Below, in pieces: positions 38,273-48,126 of a stretch of 64,000 bases of DNA (within the stretch, counting starts at the first letter, position 1; each line of letters starts with the position of its first letter). The stretch covers positions 1,557,690 through 1,621,689 of the forward strand of contig NZ_DF820425.1 in NCBI RefSeq assembly GCF_000617845.2, read 5' to 3'. Position numbers and translations under genes: made by a program. This stretch comes from Bradyrhizobium sp. DOA9 (lineage in GTDB: Bacteria; Pseudomonadota; Alphaproteobacteria; Rhizobiales; Xanthobacteraceae). The notes under the pieces are model-generated. The model was not told the origin of the DNA, did not search any database, and saw nothing but the letters and a program-made list of their open reading frames with translations.

Positions 38273-38701
38273 ATGTCAGAATCAGAAAATTCGAATGCTC
38301 GCATCCTTGTCGGCGAATGCTTCTGCCGCGCCGTGCGCTTCGAGGTGGCCGACGCATTCTCCTATGCGATGAACTGCCACTGCTCGAACTGCCGACGCAC
38401 CACCGGTGCCGCCTTCAAGCCGTTCGCCGGTATCCGGCAAGACAGGCTCCGCATTGTCAGGGGTGGCGACCTCCGGATGATTTTCGGCGACGACACCACC
38501 CATGACGCGCATTGTGGCCGCTGCGGCTCGCTGCTCTATTCCCGGGTCCGGGAAGGAGAATGGGTCCATGTCGCCATGGGAACCCTGGTCGATGCCCCCT
38601 CGATCCGGCCGAGCGCCCATATTTTCGTCGGCTCGAAGGCGCCCTGGCACGAAATTACGGACGATCTGCCGCAATATCGGGAGCACATCGGGGTTGTCTG
38701 A
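38273..38701 (+). CDS. GFA (glutathione-dependent formaldehyde-activating-like) family protein
   Basis: A 142-residue zinc protein of the GFA/CENP-V fold. Cysteines occur as ECFCRAV, NCHCSNC and HCGRCGSLLY, the usual two-zinc pattern, with FKPFAGI and HIFVGSKAPWHEI further along. Members of this family were first linked to S-hydroxymethylglutathione formation, but most have no proven activity, so the name is only a family label. The ATG at 38273 has GAAGG upstream. Confidence 0.87.
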   Translation: MSESENSNARILVGECFCRAVRFEVADAFSYAMNCHCSNCRRTTGAAFKPFAGIRQDRLRIVRGGDLRMIFGDDTTHDAHCGRCGSLLYSRVREGEWVHVAMGTLVDAPSIRPSAHIFVGSKAPWHEITDDLPQYREHIGVV

Positions 38702-38882
38702 CGGAACCCGGTCCGCACCGCCGCTCGTCGGCGAACCGCGACAGCGCTGGCGCGACAAACAAAGAGGCCGTACGGCCTGTCGTCGGGGTCCCGTTCGTGA
38801 CCTCCATCACAAGCGCCGGCGATGGATGTTGCTAAAGCGGTCCCAGGGGCCGAACGGCCCGGAACTTATCGGAAGTCGTGTC

Positions 38883-40676
38883 ATGCGCAGCTTGCTCAGA
38901 CTTTGTCCGCTTCTCGTCGCCCTCGGCCTGATGTTCGGGGCGGGGCCTGCTTTCGCCGGAAAGCGCGTGGCGCTGGTGCTCGCCAATTCGGCCTATCAGC
39001 ACGCAGCCTCGCTCGCCAATCCCGTCAATGACGGGTCGGTGATGGCCAAGACGCTGAAGGAGGCCGGCTTCGACGTGGTCGAGTCCCGCCACGATCTGTC
39101 GGCGCTGGACACGCGGCGCGTGCTGCGCGACTTCGCCGACGCGACCCGCGATGCCGAAATCGCCGTGGTCTACTACGCCGGCCACGGCATCGAGGTCGAG
39201 GGCTCGAACTATCTGATTCCGGTGGATGCCAAGCTCGAGCGCGACACCGACGTCTATGACGAGGCGCTCTCGCTCGACCGTGTCCTGGTCGCCGTCGAGC
39301 CTGCCAAGCAATTGCGTCTGGTGATCCTCGATGCCTGCCGCGACAATCCGTTCAGCAAGAGGATGAAGCGCACGGTTGCCTCGCGCGGCATCGGCCGCGG
39401 CCTCGCTCAGGTCGAGCCGACCAGCCCCAACACGCTGATCGCCTATTCGGCCAAGGCCGGCTTCACCGCGCAGGATGGCGACGGTGCCAACAGCCCGTTC
39501 ACCATCGCGCTGTCGAAGCATCTGACGACGCCGGGCCTCGACGTCCGCCGCGCCTTCGGCTTCGTGCGCGACGACGTGCTGAAGTCGACCGGCAACAAGC
39601 AGGAGCCGTTCGTCTACGGCTCGCTCGGTGGCGAGGACGTGCCGCTGGTGCCGGTCAAGCTGGCGCCGGCGGCACCCGTAGCCAATCCCCAGGCGGATGT
39701 CCGCCGCGACTATGAGCTCGCGCTCCAGGTCGGCAACCGGCCGGCGTGGGAAGCCTTCCTCGCCCAGCATCCCGACGGTTTCTATGCGAGCCTCGCCAAG
39801 CTCCAGCTCGAGAAGCTCGGCGCCGAGCGGGCGCATGCGGCGGCGATCGAAAAGGCGAAGCAGGCCGAGGCCGAGCGCGACCGCCTTGCTGCGCTCGGCG
39901 CGCAGAAGGATGCGCAAGCCAAGGCCGCGGCCGATGCGAAGGCCGCCGAGCAGGCGCAGCTTGCCGCGCAGAAGGCCAAGGAGCAGGCGCAGCAGCAGGC
40001 GGCTGCCGCCGAGCAGCAGCGCGTCAATCTCGCCGCCACGGCGCCGGGCGTTGCGCCGGGCAACACCACGAGCGCCGCCGGCGCCAACGTCGCCGCGCTG
40101 ACCCCGGCGACCGCGCCGGCCGACCTCAGCCGCTCGGTGCAGAGCGAGCTCGGCCGCGTCGGCTGCTTCTCCGGGCAGGCCGACGGCAATTGGAATACGT
40201 CCTCGCAGCGGTCGCTGTCGCAGTTCAACCGTTATGCCGGCACCAAGCTCGACGTGAAGGTGGCGAGCACCGACGCGCTCGATGCGGTCAAGGCCAAGCC
40301 GTCGCGGGTCTGCCCGCTGGTCTGCGAGCATGGTTTCAAGGCCGAAGGCGACAAGTGCACCAGGATCGTTTGCGGCGACGGCTATCTGCTGAACGACGAC
40401 AATGAATGCGAGAAGAAGCGCGCCGCCAAGCCCGCGTCAAAGCCTGCGACCTCGCGGCGCGACGACGGCGAGGACCGCCCCGCGCGGCAGCGGGCCGGTG
40501 CTGCAGCGGGCGGCTACGGTGCAGCTGCGGCGGCCGGCGCGGGCCGTGCCTCGCGCGGCAGCGGTCAGATCTTTTGCAATGCTCTGCTTTGCCGGCCGGT
40601 CAGGCCCGGCTGCCACCTCGCCTATCGTGGCGGCGGCGGCCCGCACAATGATGCCAATTACGAGGTCTGCAACTGA
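38883..40676 (+). CDS. Secreted caspase-family (orthocaspase) protein with PG-binding-like and Cys-rich C-terminus
   Basis: A 597-residue protein with a signal peptide (MRSLLRLCPLLVALGLMFGA, cleavage near residue 25). The peptidase C14 domain (~27-265) has the His101-Cys152 dyad in VYYAGHGIEVEG and VILDACRDNPF. An alanine/glutamine-rich probable coiled coil follows (~315-400), then a segment with SVQSELGRVGCFSGQADG and SQFNRY like peptidoglycan-binding domains, then a cysteine-rich region (CPLVCEHGF, CTRIVCGDGY, NECEKK) and a glycine/alanine-rich tail with more cysteines. The ATG at 38883 has GGAAG upstream. The export signal makes an envelope role likely. Substrates are unknown. Confidence 0.87.
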   Translation: MRSLLRLCPLLVALGLMFGAGPAFAGKRVALVLANSAYQHAASLANPVNDGSVMAKTLKEAGFDVVESRHDLSALDTRRVLRDFADATRDAEIAVVYYAGHGIEVEGSNYLIPVDAKLERDTDVYDEALSLDRVLVAVEPAKQLRLVILDACRDNPFSKRMKRTVASRGIGRGLAQVEPTSPNTLIAYSAKAGFTAQDGDGANSPFTIALSKHLTTPGLDVRRAFGFVRDDVLKSTGNKQEPFVYGSLGGEDVPLVPVKLAPAAPVANPQADVRRDYELALQVGNRPAWEAFLAQHPDGFYASLAKLQLEKLGAERAHAAAIEKAKQAEAERDRLAALGAQKDAQAKAAADAKAAEQAQLAAQKAKEQAQQQAAAAEQQRVNLAATAPGVAPGNTTSAAGANVAALTPATAPADLSRSVQSELGRVGCFSGQADGNWNTSSQRSLSQFNRYAGTKLDVKVASTDALDAVKAKPSRVCPLVCEHGFKAEGDKCTRIVCGDGYLLNDDNECEKKRAAKPASKPATSRRDDGEDRPARQRAGAAAGGYGAAAAAGAGRASRGSGQIFCNALLCRPVRPGCHLAYRGGGGPHNDANYEVCN

Positions 40677-40700
40677 TCTGCCGTGCGGAGCTTGCGACGG

Positions 40701-41393
40701 CTACGTCGCGATCGCGCTTGCTGCGATATTCACCGTCAGTGCCAGCAAGGCCGTGTTGTAGATGAACGAGACGATGCCGTGCGCGGTGGCCGTGCGGCGG
40801 ATGGTCTTGTCGGTGATGCCGACGTCGGAGACCTGCGCGGTCATGCCGATCACGAATGAGAAATAGACGAAATCCCAATAATCGGCGTGGTCTTCCTTGT
40901 CGCCGCTCGGAAACTGGAGGCCACCTGCCGTACCGTGTCGATAATAGTCATGCGCGTAATGCAGCGCGAAGGTCGTGTGCACGGCAGCCCATGACAGCGT
41001 GATCGTGGTGACTGCGATGCTCAGTTCCAGCGCGCCGCGATGCGGCGTGCCGAGCTCGGAGACGATCGCCGCGATGCTGGCGAAGGCGCCGGTCGCCGTC
41101 ACCAGCAGGATCACGAAGCGGCCGTCATCCTGCATCGCGGCGGCGCGGCGAATGTGCTGATGGTCGTTGCACAGCATCATCGCGTAGACCAGCACGAGAT
41201 AGACCGCGATCAGCGCGTCCCAGCCGAGCACGAGCCGCATCACCAGCCGATAAGTCCCCGGCAGCAGCAGGCAGACCAGGATGCCGACCGCGAGCGCAAT
41301 GAAGGTCCGCGGCCGCGCATAGATCAGCCGCATCGGCCGCGACATCTGGCGGAAGCGGACGAGGACGGGATCTTCTTTGCCCTCGACCGCCAT
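40701..41393 (-). CDS. DUF1345 family membrane protein
   Basis: A 230-residue inner-membrane protein with about five hydrophobic helices. The DUF1345 signature is clear: HTTFALHYAHDYY, followed by DYWDFVYFSFVIGMTAQVSDV and the terminal FIYNTALLALTVNI. The protein function is unknown. Its ATG lies 10 bases after the ispA stop on the same strand, so it is probably cotranscribed with ispA. Confidence 0.85.
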   Translation of the reverse strand: MAVEGKEDPVLVRFRQMSRPMRLIYARPRTFIALAVGILVCLLLPGTYRLVMRLVLGWDALIAVYLVLVYAMMLCNDHQHIRRAAAMQDDGRFVILLVTATGAFASIAAIVSELGTPHRGALELSIAVTTITLSWAAVHTTFALHYAHDYYRHGTAGGLQFPSGDKEDHADYWDFVYFSFVIGMTAQVSDVGITDKTIRRTATAHGIVSFIYNTALLALTVNIAASAIAT

Positions 41394-41403
41394 CGGGTAT
41401 GCG

Positions 41404-42327
41404 TCAGTTCTTCCGCTCGGCCACGAAGCGCGCGGCGGCCTGCAGCACGGCGGCGCGGTCACCGAAGATCGAGACGGCGCTGTCGGCGCGCGCGAGCAGG
41501 TCGCGCACGCGCTGCTTGGCACCTTCGATGCCGAGCTGGGTGACGAAGGTGGTCTTGCCGAGCGCGGCATCGGCGCCGGCCGGCTTGCCGAGTGCGGCGG
41601 CATCGCCCTCGACGTCGAGCAGATCGTCGGCGATCTGGAAGGCTTCGCCGAGCGCACGCCCGTAATCGTCGAGCGCCTGATATTCCGCACTCGAGGCCTG
41701 GCCGAGGATCGCGCCGGCGATGCAGCCGTAGCGCAGAAGCGCGCCCGTCTTCATCTGCTGGATACGGGCGACGTCGATCGGCTCGTTGCCGCCAAAACGG
41801 CCTTCGCCGGCGAGATCGAGGATCTGGCCGCCGACCATGCCGCCGATGCCGGCGCAGCGCGCCAGCGCGCGCGTCAAGAGCAGCCGCACATTGGCGTCGC
41901 GATGGACCTCGTCGCGGGTGATGATGTCGAAGGCGAGCGTCAAGAGACCGTCGCCGGCGAGGATCGCGGTGGCGTCGTCGGTCTGCTTGTGCAGGGTGGG
42001 GCGGCCGCGACGCAGGTCCGAATTGTCCATGGCCGGCAAATCGTCATGGATCAGCGAATAGCAATGGATGCATTCGAGCGCGGCGCCCACGAGCAGGGCC
42101 GCCTCGCGCGGAACGCCGAACACGGCGGCGCTCTCGACCACCAGGAACGGCCGCAGGCGCTTGCCGCCGTTCAGGCTCGAATAGCGCATTGCGTCCATCA
42201 GTCGCTTGGGCCGGGCGATTTCGTCGTGCAGGATGTCGTCCGACAGCAGGCGCCCGAGCAGGGCTTCGGTGTCATCAGCGGTCTTGTCCAGACGTTTGGC
42301 GAAATCGGACGGGGACGTGCCGGTCAT
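41404..42327 (-). CDS. ispA: Polyprenyl (farnesyl) diphosphate synthase
   Basis: A 307-residue trans-prenyltransferase that builds farnesyl diphosphate from DMAPP/GPP and IPP. The first aspartate-rich motif is [15 protein letters not shown], with the two-residue insertion of bacterial type FPP synthases (DDxxxxD), and the second is [18 protein letters not shown] binds the diphosphate. The ATG at 42327 is chosen for a GGAG nine bases upstream. The chain-length class (FPP rather than GGPP) is suggested by the first motif and the upstream CYSLIHDD context, but not proven. Confidence 0.9.
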   Translation of the reverse strand: MTGTSPSDFAKRLDKTADDTEALLGRLLSDDILHDEIARPKRLMDAMRYSSLNGGKRLRPFLVVESAAVFGVPREAALLVGAALECIHCYSLIHDDLPAMDNSDLRRGRPTLHKQTDDATAILAGDGLLTLAFDIITRDEVHRDANVRLLLTRALARCAGIGGMVGGQILDLAGEGRFGGNEPIDVARIQQMKTGALLRYGCIAGAILGQASSAEYQALDDYGRALGEAFQIADDLLDVEGDAAALGKPAGADAALGKTTFVTQLGIEGAKQRVRDLLARADSAVSIFGDRAAVLQAAARFVAERKN

Positions 42328-42488
42328 CAAGAGGGGCTCCAGAACTAAAATTCGGCGGGACAATCCTTTATGCGCCCGCCCCAGTCAATCGTTTGGAAGG
42401 CCTAAAAAGTGCTGGAAAAGGCCCGAATTATCACAGACTTAATGCTCCAGCCCGTGGCCGCTCGTCAGTTTGCACCGGAAAGGTCGAT

Positions 42489-43163
42489 TTGCGCATCGTC
42501 AAAATCCTGCTGGTGGTGCTCGCGGTCGTGGTCCTCGCGCCCTATGTGATTGCGCCGTTCTACCGCGCCGGCCACCCTGTTTCGACGCTGATGGCCTGGC
42601 GCAGCTTGCGGGGCGCGCCGATGCAGCGGGAATGGATCGATCTCGCCGACATGACGCCGTCTCTGCCGCGCGCGGTGGTGGCTGCCGAGGATGCCCATTT
42701 CTGCAAGCATCACGGCATTGATTGGGGCGCGCTGCGCGAGGCGATCGACGACGCCAGGGAGGACGGCACCGCCTTCCGGGGCGCCTCTACCATTACCCAG
42801 CAGGTCGCGAAGAACCTGTTCCTGTGGCAGGGGCGCGATTTCGTCCGCAAGGCACTGGAATTCCCGCTGGCGCTTTGGATCGACCTCGTCCTGCCCAAGC
42901 AGCGGATTCTCGAAATCTACCTCAACATCGCCGAGCTCGGCCCGCAGGGGCAGTTCGGGGTCGAGGCGGCCAGCGCCTATGCCTTCGGCAAGTCGGCCGA
43001 AAGGCTCTCGCCCCGCGAGGCGGCGCTTCTGGCCTCGATCCTGCCGAATCCGGTCAAGCGCAGCGCCCGGACCCCGGGGCCGGGTGTCCGGCGGCTGGCG
43101 GCCACCTACATGGCGCGGGGTCAGGCGAGCTCGCTGATGACCTGTTGGCGCGAAAATCGCTGA
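42489..43163 (+). CDS. mtgA: Monofunctional biosynthetic peptidoglycan transglycosylase
   Basis: A 224-residue membrane-anchored GT51 enzyme that polymerises lipid II without a transpeptidase domain. One N-terminal helix ([20 protein letters not shown]) is followed by [17 protein letters not shown] with the catalytic Glu, [16 protein letters not shown] and [13 protein letters not shown]. There is no suitable ATG: the TTG at 42489 is preceded by GGAAAGG five bases upstream and puts the membrane helix right after the start, so it is used. It is divergent from ispA. The sequence ends shortly after the catalytic domain. Confidence 0.9.
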   Translation: MRIVKILLVVLAVVVLAPYVIAPFYRAGHPVSTLMAWRSLRGAPMQREWIDLADMTPSLPRAVVAAEDAHFCKHHGIDWGALREAIDDAREDGTAFRGASTITQQVAKNLFLWQGRDFVRKALEFPLALWIDLVLPKQRILEIYLNIAELGPQGQFGVEAASAYAFGKSAERLSPREAALLASILPNPVKRSARTPGPGVRRLAATYMARGQASSLMTCWRENR

Positions 43164-43333
43164 TTTTTAGCCCGTTCCGGGCGTATTTTCCGGCCCAAGA
43201 GCCTAGCTTTACGGCCGGCCTTCCTCTATAAGCGCGGCCTTGATCGGCATTCAGCTCGCCTCGTATTTGCGGGTGCTGAGCCGTCCCTTTGCGGACGATG
43301 CCCTGATGACACCAATCCCTAGAGGATACTGAA

Positions 43334-43516
43334 ATGGCCGTTCCGAGAAGAAAAACCTCGCCGTCGCGCCGTGGCATGCGCCGCTCGGCGGACGCCATCA
43401 AGAAGCCGACCTATGTGGAAGACAAGGACTCCGGCGAGCTCCGTCGTCCGCACCATCTCGACCTCAAGACCGGCATGTACAAGGGCCGCCAGGTCCTGAA
43501 GAAGAAAGAGTCCTGA
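43334..43516 (+). CDS. rpmF: 50S ribosomal protein L32
   Basis: A 60-residue basic protein. [20 protein letters not shown] is the canonical L32 start, and the rest ([16 protein letters not shown]) matches the alphaproteobacterial form, which lacks the zinc cysteines of some bacterial L32 proteins. AGAGGA precedes the ATG. It lies alone; the usual plsX partner is not present. Confidence 0.98.
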   Translation: MAVPRRKTSPSRRGMRRSADAIKKPTYVEDKDSGELRRPHHLDLKTGMYKGRQVLKKKES

Positions 43517-43530
43517 CACCAGGATCTTTC

Positions 43531-43556
43531 TCGGGCGGGAGTTCGGACCCGCCCGA
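43531..43556 (+). terminator. Hairpin after rpmF, probable terminator
   Basis: TCGGGCGGG (43531-43539) pairs exactly with CCCGCCCGA (43548-43556) across an 8-base loop, 14 bases after the rpmF stop. The T-run is short (TTGC), so termination may be partial. Confidence 0.65.
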
Positions 43557-43656
43557 TTGCGGCCAACCCATGAGATAGACGGTGACGGCGGCGGAGCGAA
43601 TGCTTCGCCGCTGCATTGTTCTGTCCGGATATCTTGATCGAGAAGGCATCAAGCCG

Positions 43657-44310
43657 ATGGTCGGTTTCCCGCTGCTTCTGATACCGCTCGCGGTGTACAA
43701 CATCATCGCCTTCCTGATGCCGACCGTGTCCTTCACGGACGTGCTGTTCAAGGTCCCGATGGTGTCCGGCGAGGTCTGGCCGGTCACGCTCGCCGATCTC
43801 CTGCTCGCGCTCGGCGTGGTGCTGCTGCTGCTCGAGGTGGTCAAGGGCGCGCGGCCGGGCTCGAAATTCCTGATGGATCATCTGCTGTCGCTGATCATCT
43901 TCGGTGCGGCGGCCGCCGAATTCGTGATGTGGCCCAAATTCGGCAACTCCACCTATTTCCTGCTGGTGCTGCTGGCGATGGCCGACTTCCTCAGTGGCAT
44001 TGCCCAGCGCACCCGCCGCCGCGTCACCTATGTCGCCGAGACGACGGTGCCGGCGCCGCGCAAGGCCAAGCGCAGTGCCGAAGCGCCGGCCGAGGATGTG
44101 GAGTCCGGGCGCAAGTTCGAGCCGGTGATCGCGCCGCAGCCGGCACCGGCCGCGCCGCCCGCGCCTAGCGCGCAGTCCGTCGCCGAATCCGTGCTGATGG
44201 ATCATCCTGCGCCCAAGCCGGTGCAAGGCGCCGCTTCGCCGGAAATTCCCTCGCCGCAGTTGCAGCCGGGGAACGGCACGCCGACCTCGCCTGACGCGCC
44301 GCCACGCTGA
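43657..44310 (+). CDS. Hypothetical membrane protein with proline-rich tail
   Basis: A 217-residue protein with four hydrophobic segments in the first ~130 residues (FPLLLIPLAVYNIIAFL, VTLADLLLALGVVLLLLEVV, HLLSLIIFGAAAAEFV, YFLLVLLAMADFLSGI) and then a ~90-residue proline/alanine-rich cytoplasmic tail. I do not recognise a named family. The ATG at 43657 is chosen because it starts right before the first helix and has GAGAAGG ten bases upstream; an in-frame GTG at 43582 and ATG at 43600 would add residues that do not look like a protein start. Confidence 0.65.
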   Translation: MVGFPLLLIPLAVYNIIAFLMPTVSFTDVLFKVPMVSGEVWPVTLADLLLALGVVLLLLEVVKGARPGSKFLMDHLLSLIIFGAAAAEFVMWPKFGNSTYFLLVLLAMADFLSGIAQRTRRRVTYVAETTVPAPRKAKRSAEAPAEDVESGRKFEPVIAPQPAPAAPPAPSAQSVAESVLMDHPAPKPVQGAASPEIPSPQLQPGNGTPTSPDAPPR

Positions 44311-44315
44311 TCGCC

Positions 44316-44576
44316 TCAAGCCACCTGACGCGTGCGAGCGCTGACGGTTCCGAGCGGCCGCTTGCTGCCATAGGCCATCAGCGCATCCTCGGAGGAGGCG
44401 CGGCGGAGCCGGCTCGTTTGCGGCAGCTGTTCGGCATTGGCGATCAATTGTGTGATGAAGCTGGGATCGGGACGCGGCAGCGACGCCTTGCGGACCCACT
44501 GCAACGTCGGCATCAGCGGCACCAGGGCCGTGCCTGTGCCGTTGTCCGCCGCGTCCTGTCGATCAGTACTCAACAT
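44316..44576 (-). CDS. Small conserved hypothetical protein
   Basis: An 86-residue protein (MLSTDRQDAADNGT start, RPDPSFITQLIANAEQLPQT core, RRASSEDALMAYGSKRP toward the end). This core pattern recurs in short Bradyrhizobium proteins of unknown function, as I recall, which supports it being a real gene. It has no membrane segment. It converges with the preceding membrane-protein gene with only five bases between the stop codons. Longer in-frame starts exist upstream, but the ATG at 44576 fits the recurring form. Confidence 0.55.
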   Translation of the reverse strand: MLSTDRQDAADNGTGTALVPLMPTLQWVRKASLPRPDPSFITQLIANAEQLPQTSRLRRASSEDALMAYGSKRPLGTVSARTRQVA

Positions 44577-44797
44577 CGCAATCACCGTTGATCCGGCGAA
44601 ATTGTCGCGTTTCGGGACGCGGGCGCCGGTGCGAGTCCTGTACTCGCAAGGCCTATGCCGGCCGGGCCGCTTTGGTTCCGACGCCTTCGGAAACGTGGTT
44701 TCCAAATTGTTTATCAACTTTGCCTAGGGTCGAGGGCGAATCTGGCCCTATTCTGTGCCGACTCAGGACTTCTCCACTGTCCCGAATCGAGGCGACT

Positions 44798-46492
44798 TTG
44801 ACCCCTGCATTGCCGCAAGCTTCCGACATCCTTGCCGCGCTCGGCCAGGCCGTGTTCGCCTGGGACATCGCCAGCGATGCCATCGTCTGGGGCGAGCAGG
44901 TCGGCGCCGTCTTCCCCGGCATTCCCGCCGAGCGGCTCGCGACCGGCGCCGAATTCGCCAAGCTGATCGAGCCTGCGCAAACTCTGCGGACCGCCGCACT
45001 GGCGCTGACGTCCCCGATGCACGGCGCCGGCGGCACCCCCTACCGGGTCGAGTACGGCGTGCGCATGAGCGCCTCCGATCCCGTGATCTGGATCGAGGAG
45101 ACCGGCCGCTGGTTCGCGGGCCCCGATGGCCGTCCCACGCGTGCGATCGGCTCCGTCCGCATCAACAATGAGCGCCACGCCCGCGACGAGGAATTGAGCA
45201 GGCTGGCCCGGCTCGATCCGCTGACCGGCGAGCTCAACCGCGCGCATCTGATCGCGGCGCTGGCCGAGGCCATCGAGGAGACGACCCGCTTTCGCTCGAC
45301 CGCCGCCTTCATGCTGGTCGGCATCGATCATCTCGCCCGCGTCAACGATGCCTTCGGCTTCGACGTCGCCGACGCCGTGATCCTCGACGTCGCCAAGCGC
45401 ATTCGCGCGCGCCTGCGCGGCGGCGACGTGCTCGGGCGCTTCTCCGGCAACAAATTCGGCCTGATTCTGAAGAACTGCACCGTCGACGACATGAACGTGG
45501 CCGCCGAGCGCTTCCTCGCCGGCATCCGCGACGAGGTGGTGCCGACCAAATCCGGTCCGGTCTCGGTCACCGCCTCGATCGGCGCCGTCAGCCTGCCGCG
45601 CTATGCCCGCAACACCGATGAGGCCGTCAACCGTGCCCACGAGACGCTGGATGCCGCCAAGCGCCGCCGCTCCGGCTCGTTCGCGGCGTGGCGTCCGGAT
45701 GCCGCGCGCGACGCACAGCGCCGCGTCAACATTCGCGTCACCGACGAGATCGTCACCGCGCTCAACGAGCGCCGCATCAGGCTCGCCTATGAGCCCGTCG
45801 TCTCGGCTGTCTCGCGCGAGCGCGCCTTCCATGAATGCCTGGTGCGGATGGACCAGGGCGACGGCCAGGTGCTGCTCGCGCCCGACATCGTGCCGGTCGC
45901 CGAACGGCTCGGCTTGATCCGCCTGGTCGATCACCGCGTGCTCGAGCTCGTGGTCGCCGAGCTCGCGGCGGCGCCCGGCATCTGTCTCAGCCTCAACATC
46001 TCGCCGGATACGACCATGGATCCGGATTGGTGGGCGGGAATCGAATCGCTGATGCTGGCTCATCCCGGCGTTGCCGAGCGGCTGATCGTCGAGATCACCG
46101 AGACGGTCGCGATCCAGGACATCGACGAGGTTCGCGCCTTCGTCAGCCGCCTCAAGCATTTCGGCAGCCGTATCGCCATCGACGATTTCGGCGCCGGCTA
46201 CACCTCGTTCCGAAACTTGCGCAAGCTCGGCGTGGACATCGTCAAGATCGACGGCGCCTTCGTGCAGAACATCACCCGTTCCGCCGACGACCGCGCCTTC
46301 GTGCAGACCCTGATCGACCTCGCACGCCGCCTCGACATCAAGACCGTCGCCGAATGGGTGCAGGACGACGAAGCCGCAAACATGCTGCGCGACTGGGGCT
46401 GCGACTACATCCAGGGTCGCCTGATCGGGCTGGCTTCGGCCGAGCGCCCGTGGGGCGCGCCGCCGGACAGCGCGCTGCCTGCGGCGAGCTAG
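44798..46492 (+). CDS. Degenerate-GGDEF and EAL domain protein
   Basis: A 564-residue cytoplasmic protein. A PAS-like N-terminus (~10-130) precedes a GGDEF domain whose signature reads SGNKF, so it should not make cyclic di-GMP but could bind GTP. The EAL domain has ECL in place of EAL (HECLVRM), LNIS, IVEITET, DDFGAGYTSF and KIDGAFV; the key glutamates, aspartates and lysine are kept, so phosphodiesterase activity is plausible. A TTG at 44798 with GAGG five bases upstream is preferred; the ATG at 44588 would run through the region divergent to the small gene. Confidence 0.85.
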   Translation: MTPALPQASDILAALGQAVFAWDIASDAIVWGEQVGAVFPGIPAERLATGAEFAKLIEPAQTLRTAALALTSPMHGAGGTPYRVEYGVRMSASDPVIWIEETGRWFAGPDGRPTRAIGSVRINNERHARDEELSRLARLDPLTGELNRAHLIAALAEAIEETTRFRSTAAFMLVGIDHLARVNDAFGFDVADAVILDVAKRIRARLRGGDVLGRFSGNKFGLILKNCTVDDMNVAAERFLAGIRDEVVPTKSGPVSVTASIGAVSLPRYARNTDEAVNRAHETLDAAKRRRSGSFAAWRPDAARDAQRRVNIRVTDEIVTALNERRIRLAYEPVVSAVSRERAFHECLVRMDQGDGQVLLAPDIVPVAERLGLIRLVDHRVLELVVAELAAAPGICLSLNISPDTTMDPDWWAGIESLMLAHPGVAERLIVEITETVAIQDIDEVRAFVSRLKHFGSRIAIDDFGAGYTSFRNLRKLGVDIVKIDGAFVQNITRSADDRAFVQTLIDLARRLDIKTVAEWVQDDEAANMLRDWGCDYIQGRLIGLASAERPWGAPPDSALPAAS

Positions 46493-46507
46493 CGAAGCGT
46501 AGATGGT

Positions 46508-46597
46508 GTAGGGTGGGCAAAGCGAAGCGTGCCCACGTCCTCTCCTCCAACTCAGGCAGATCGTGGGCACGGCGCGGTGCGCCTTTGCCCACCCTAC
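46508..46597. repeat. GTAGGGTGGGCAAAG palindromic element
   Basis: The left arm GTAGGGTGGGCAAAG pairs with the right arm CTTTGCCCACCCTAC. Inside, GGGCAAAGCGAAGCGTGCCC can form its own hairpin. It lies between convergent genes and is a close relative of the element at 33996. Confidence 0.75.
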
Positions 46598-46613
46598 GAA
46601 GTCAACGGGCTTT

Positions 46614-48122
46614 TCACGCCCCCTCGTCCAGCGCCACCAGCTCGCGCTTCTTGCGCAGCGACGGCAGCAGCGGCGCGATCAGCAGCACCACGGCAAGCAC
46701 GAGACACACGCCCGAGATCGGACGCTGCACGAAGGTCCAGAGATCGCCCTGCGACAGGATCAGCGACTTGCGTAGGTTGTTTTCCATCATCGGTCCCAGC
46801 ACGAAGGCCAGCACCAGCGGCGCCGGCTCGTAGCCGAGCTTGCGCATGAAGTAGCCGATGATCCCGAACGTGATCATGACGTAGACGTCGAACACGTTGT
46901 TGCCGGAGCAGTAGACGCCGAGCATCGTGAACAGGATGATCAAGGGGAACAGGATGTTGTAGGGCAGCTTCAAGAGCTGCACCCACATGCCGATCATCGG
47001 CAGGTTCAGGATCAGCAGCATGACGTTGCCGATATACATGCTGGCGACGATGCCCCAGAACAGGCCGGGGTTTTGCGTGATCAGCAGCGGTCCCGGCTGC
47101 AGGCCGTGAATGACGAAGGCTCCGAGCAGCAGCGCCATCACCACGTTCGGCGGAATTCCGAGGGTCATCAGCGGAATGAAGGCGCCGCCCGCCGCGGCGT
47201 TGTTCGCCGATTCCGGGCCGGCGACGCCCTCGATCGCGCCATGGCCGAACCTTTCAGGGGTCTTCGAAAGCCGCTTCTCCAGCGCGTAGGACGCGAATGA
47301 CGAGATCACCGCGCCGCCGCCCGGCAGGATGCCGAGGAAGAAGCCGAGGATGGTGCCGCGGCCGACCGGGCCTGCGCTCGCCTTCCAGTCCTCCGTGCTG
47401 GGCAGGAGATTGGTGATCCCAGTGTTGATGATGTCGCGCTTGATCGCCAGCTCGGTGTTGAGCAGCACCTCGGCGACGCCGAACAGGCCCATCACCACGG
47501 GCACGAGGCCGATGCCGTCGATCAGCTCCATGCGGCCGAAGGTCAGGCGCGGCTGCGCGGTGATGCTGTCGAGCCCGATCAGCCCGAGCACGACGCCGAT
47601 GCAGGCCATCAGCAGCGCCTTCGGCATCGATCCCTGGGTGAGGAAGGTGAGCACGACGAGGCCGAGCACCATCAGGCTGAAATACTCGGCCGGGCCGAAG
47701 GCGATGGCGAGGCTGGCAAGCTTGGGCGCCACCAGCATCAGGGCAACCAGCGCAAAGGTGCCGGCGACGAAGGAGCCGAATGCGGCGATGCCGAGCGCAG
47801 GGCCCGCGCGGCCCTGCTTCGCCATCTGGTGGCCGTCGATGCAGGTGACGACCGAGGCGGCTTCGCCGGGGATGTTGACCAGGATCGAGGTGGTCGAGCC
47901 GCCATACATCGAGCCGTAATAGATGCCGGCCATCATGATGATGCCGGATTCCGGCGTGCCCGACAGCGTCACGGGTAGCAGCAGCGACATCGCCGAGATC
48001 GGGCCGATGCCGGGCAGCACCCCGACCAGCGTGCCGATGAAGACGCCGATGAAGCAGTAGAGCAGGTTGACCGGCAGCAGCGCGACGCCGAATCCATGGG
48101 CGACATTGACGAGCGTATCCAT
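46614..48122 (-). CDS. tctA: Tripartite tricarboxylate transporter, large membrane subunit
   Basis: A 502-residue inner-membrane protein with ~12 hydrophobic segments. The TctA motifs are [17 protein letters not shown] near residue 40, [16 protein letters not shown] around 68-83 and [20 protein letters not shown] after it. The conserved second motif in [24 protein letters not shown] is present. It works with TctB and a TctC binding protein to import carboxylates. Its start is four bases after the tctB stop, so the two are coupled. The substrate is unknown. Confidence 0.95.
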   Translation of the reverse strand: MDTLVNVAHGFGVALLPVNLLYCFIGVFIGTLVGVLPGIGPISAMSLLLPVTLSGTPESGIIMMAGIYYGSMYGGSTTSILVNIPGEAASVVTCIDGHQMAKQGRAGPALGIAAFGSFVAGTFALVALMLVAPKLASLAIAFGPAEYFSLMVLGLVVLTFLTQGSMPKALLMACIGVVLGLIGLDSITAQPRLTFGRMELIDGIGLVPVVMGLFGVAEVLLNTELAIKRDIINTGITNLLPSTEDWKASAGPVGRGTILGFFLGILPGGGAVISSFASYALEKRLSKTPERFGHGAIEGVAGPESANNAAAGGAFIPLMTLGIPPNVVMALLLGAFVIHGLQPGPLLITQNPGLFWGIVASMYIGNVMLLILNLPMIGMWVQLLKLPYNILFPLIILFTMLGVYCSGNNVFDVYVMITFGIIGYFMRKLGYEPAPLVLAFVLGPMMENNLRKSLILSQGDLWTFVQRPISGVCLVLAVVLLIAPLLPSLRKKRELVALDEGA

Positions 48123-48126
48123 GGGG

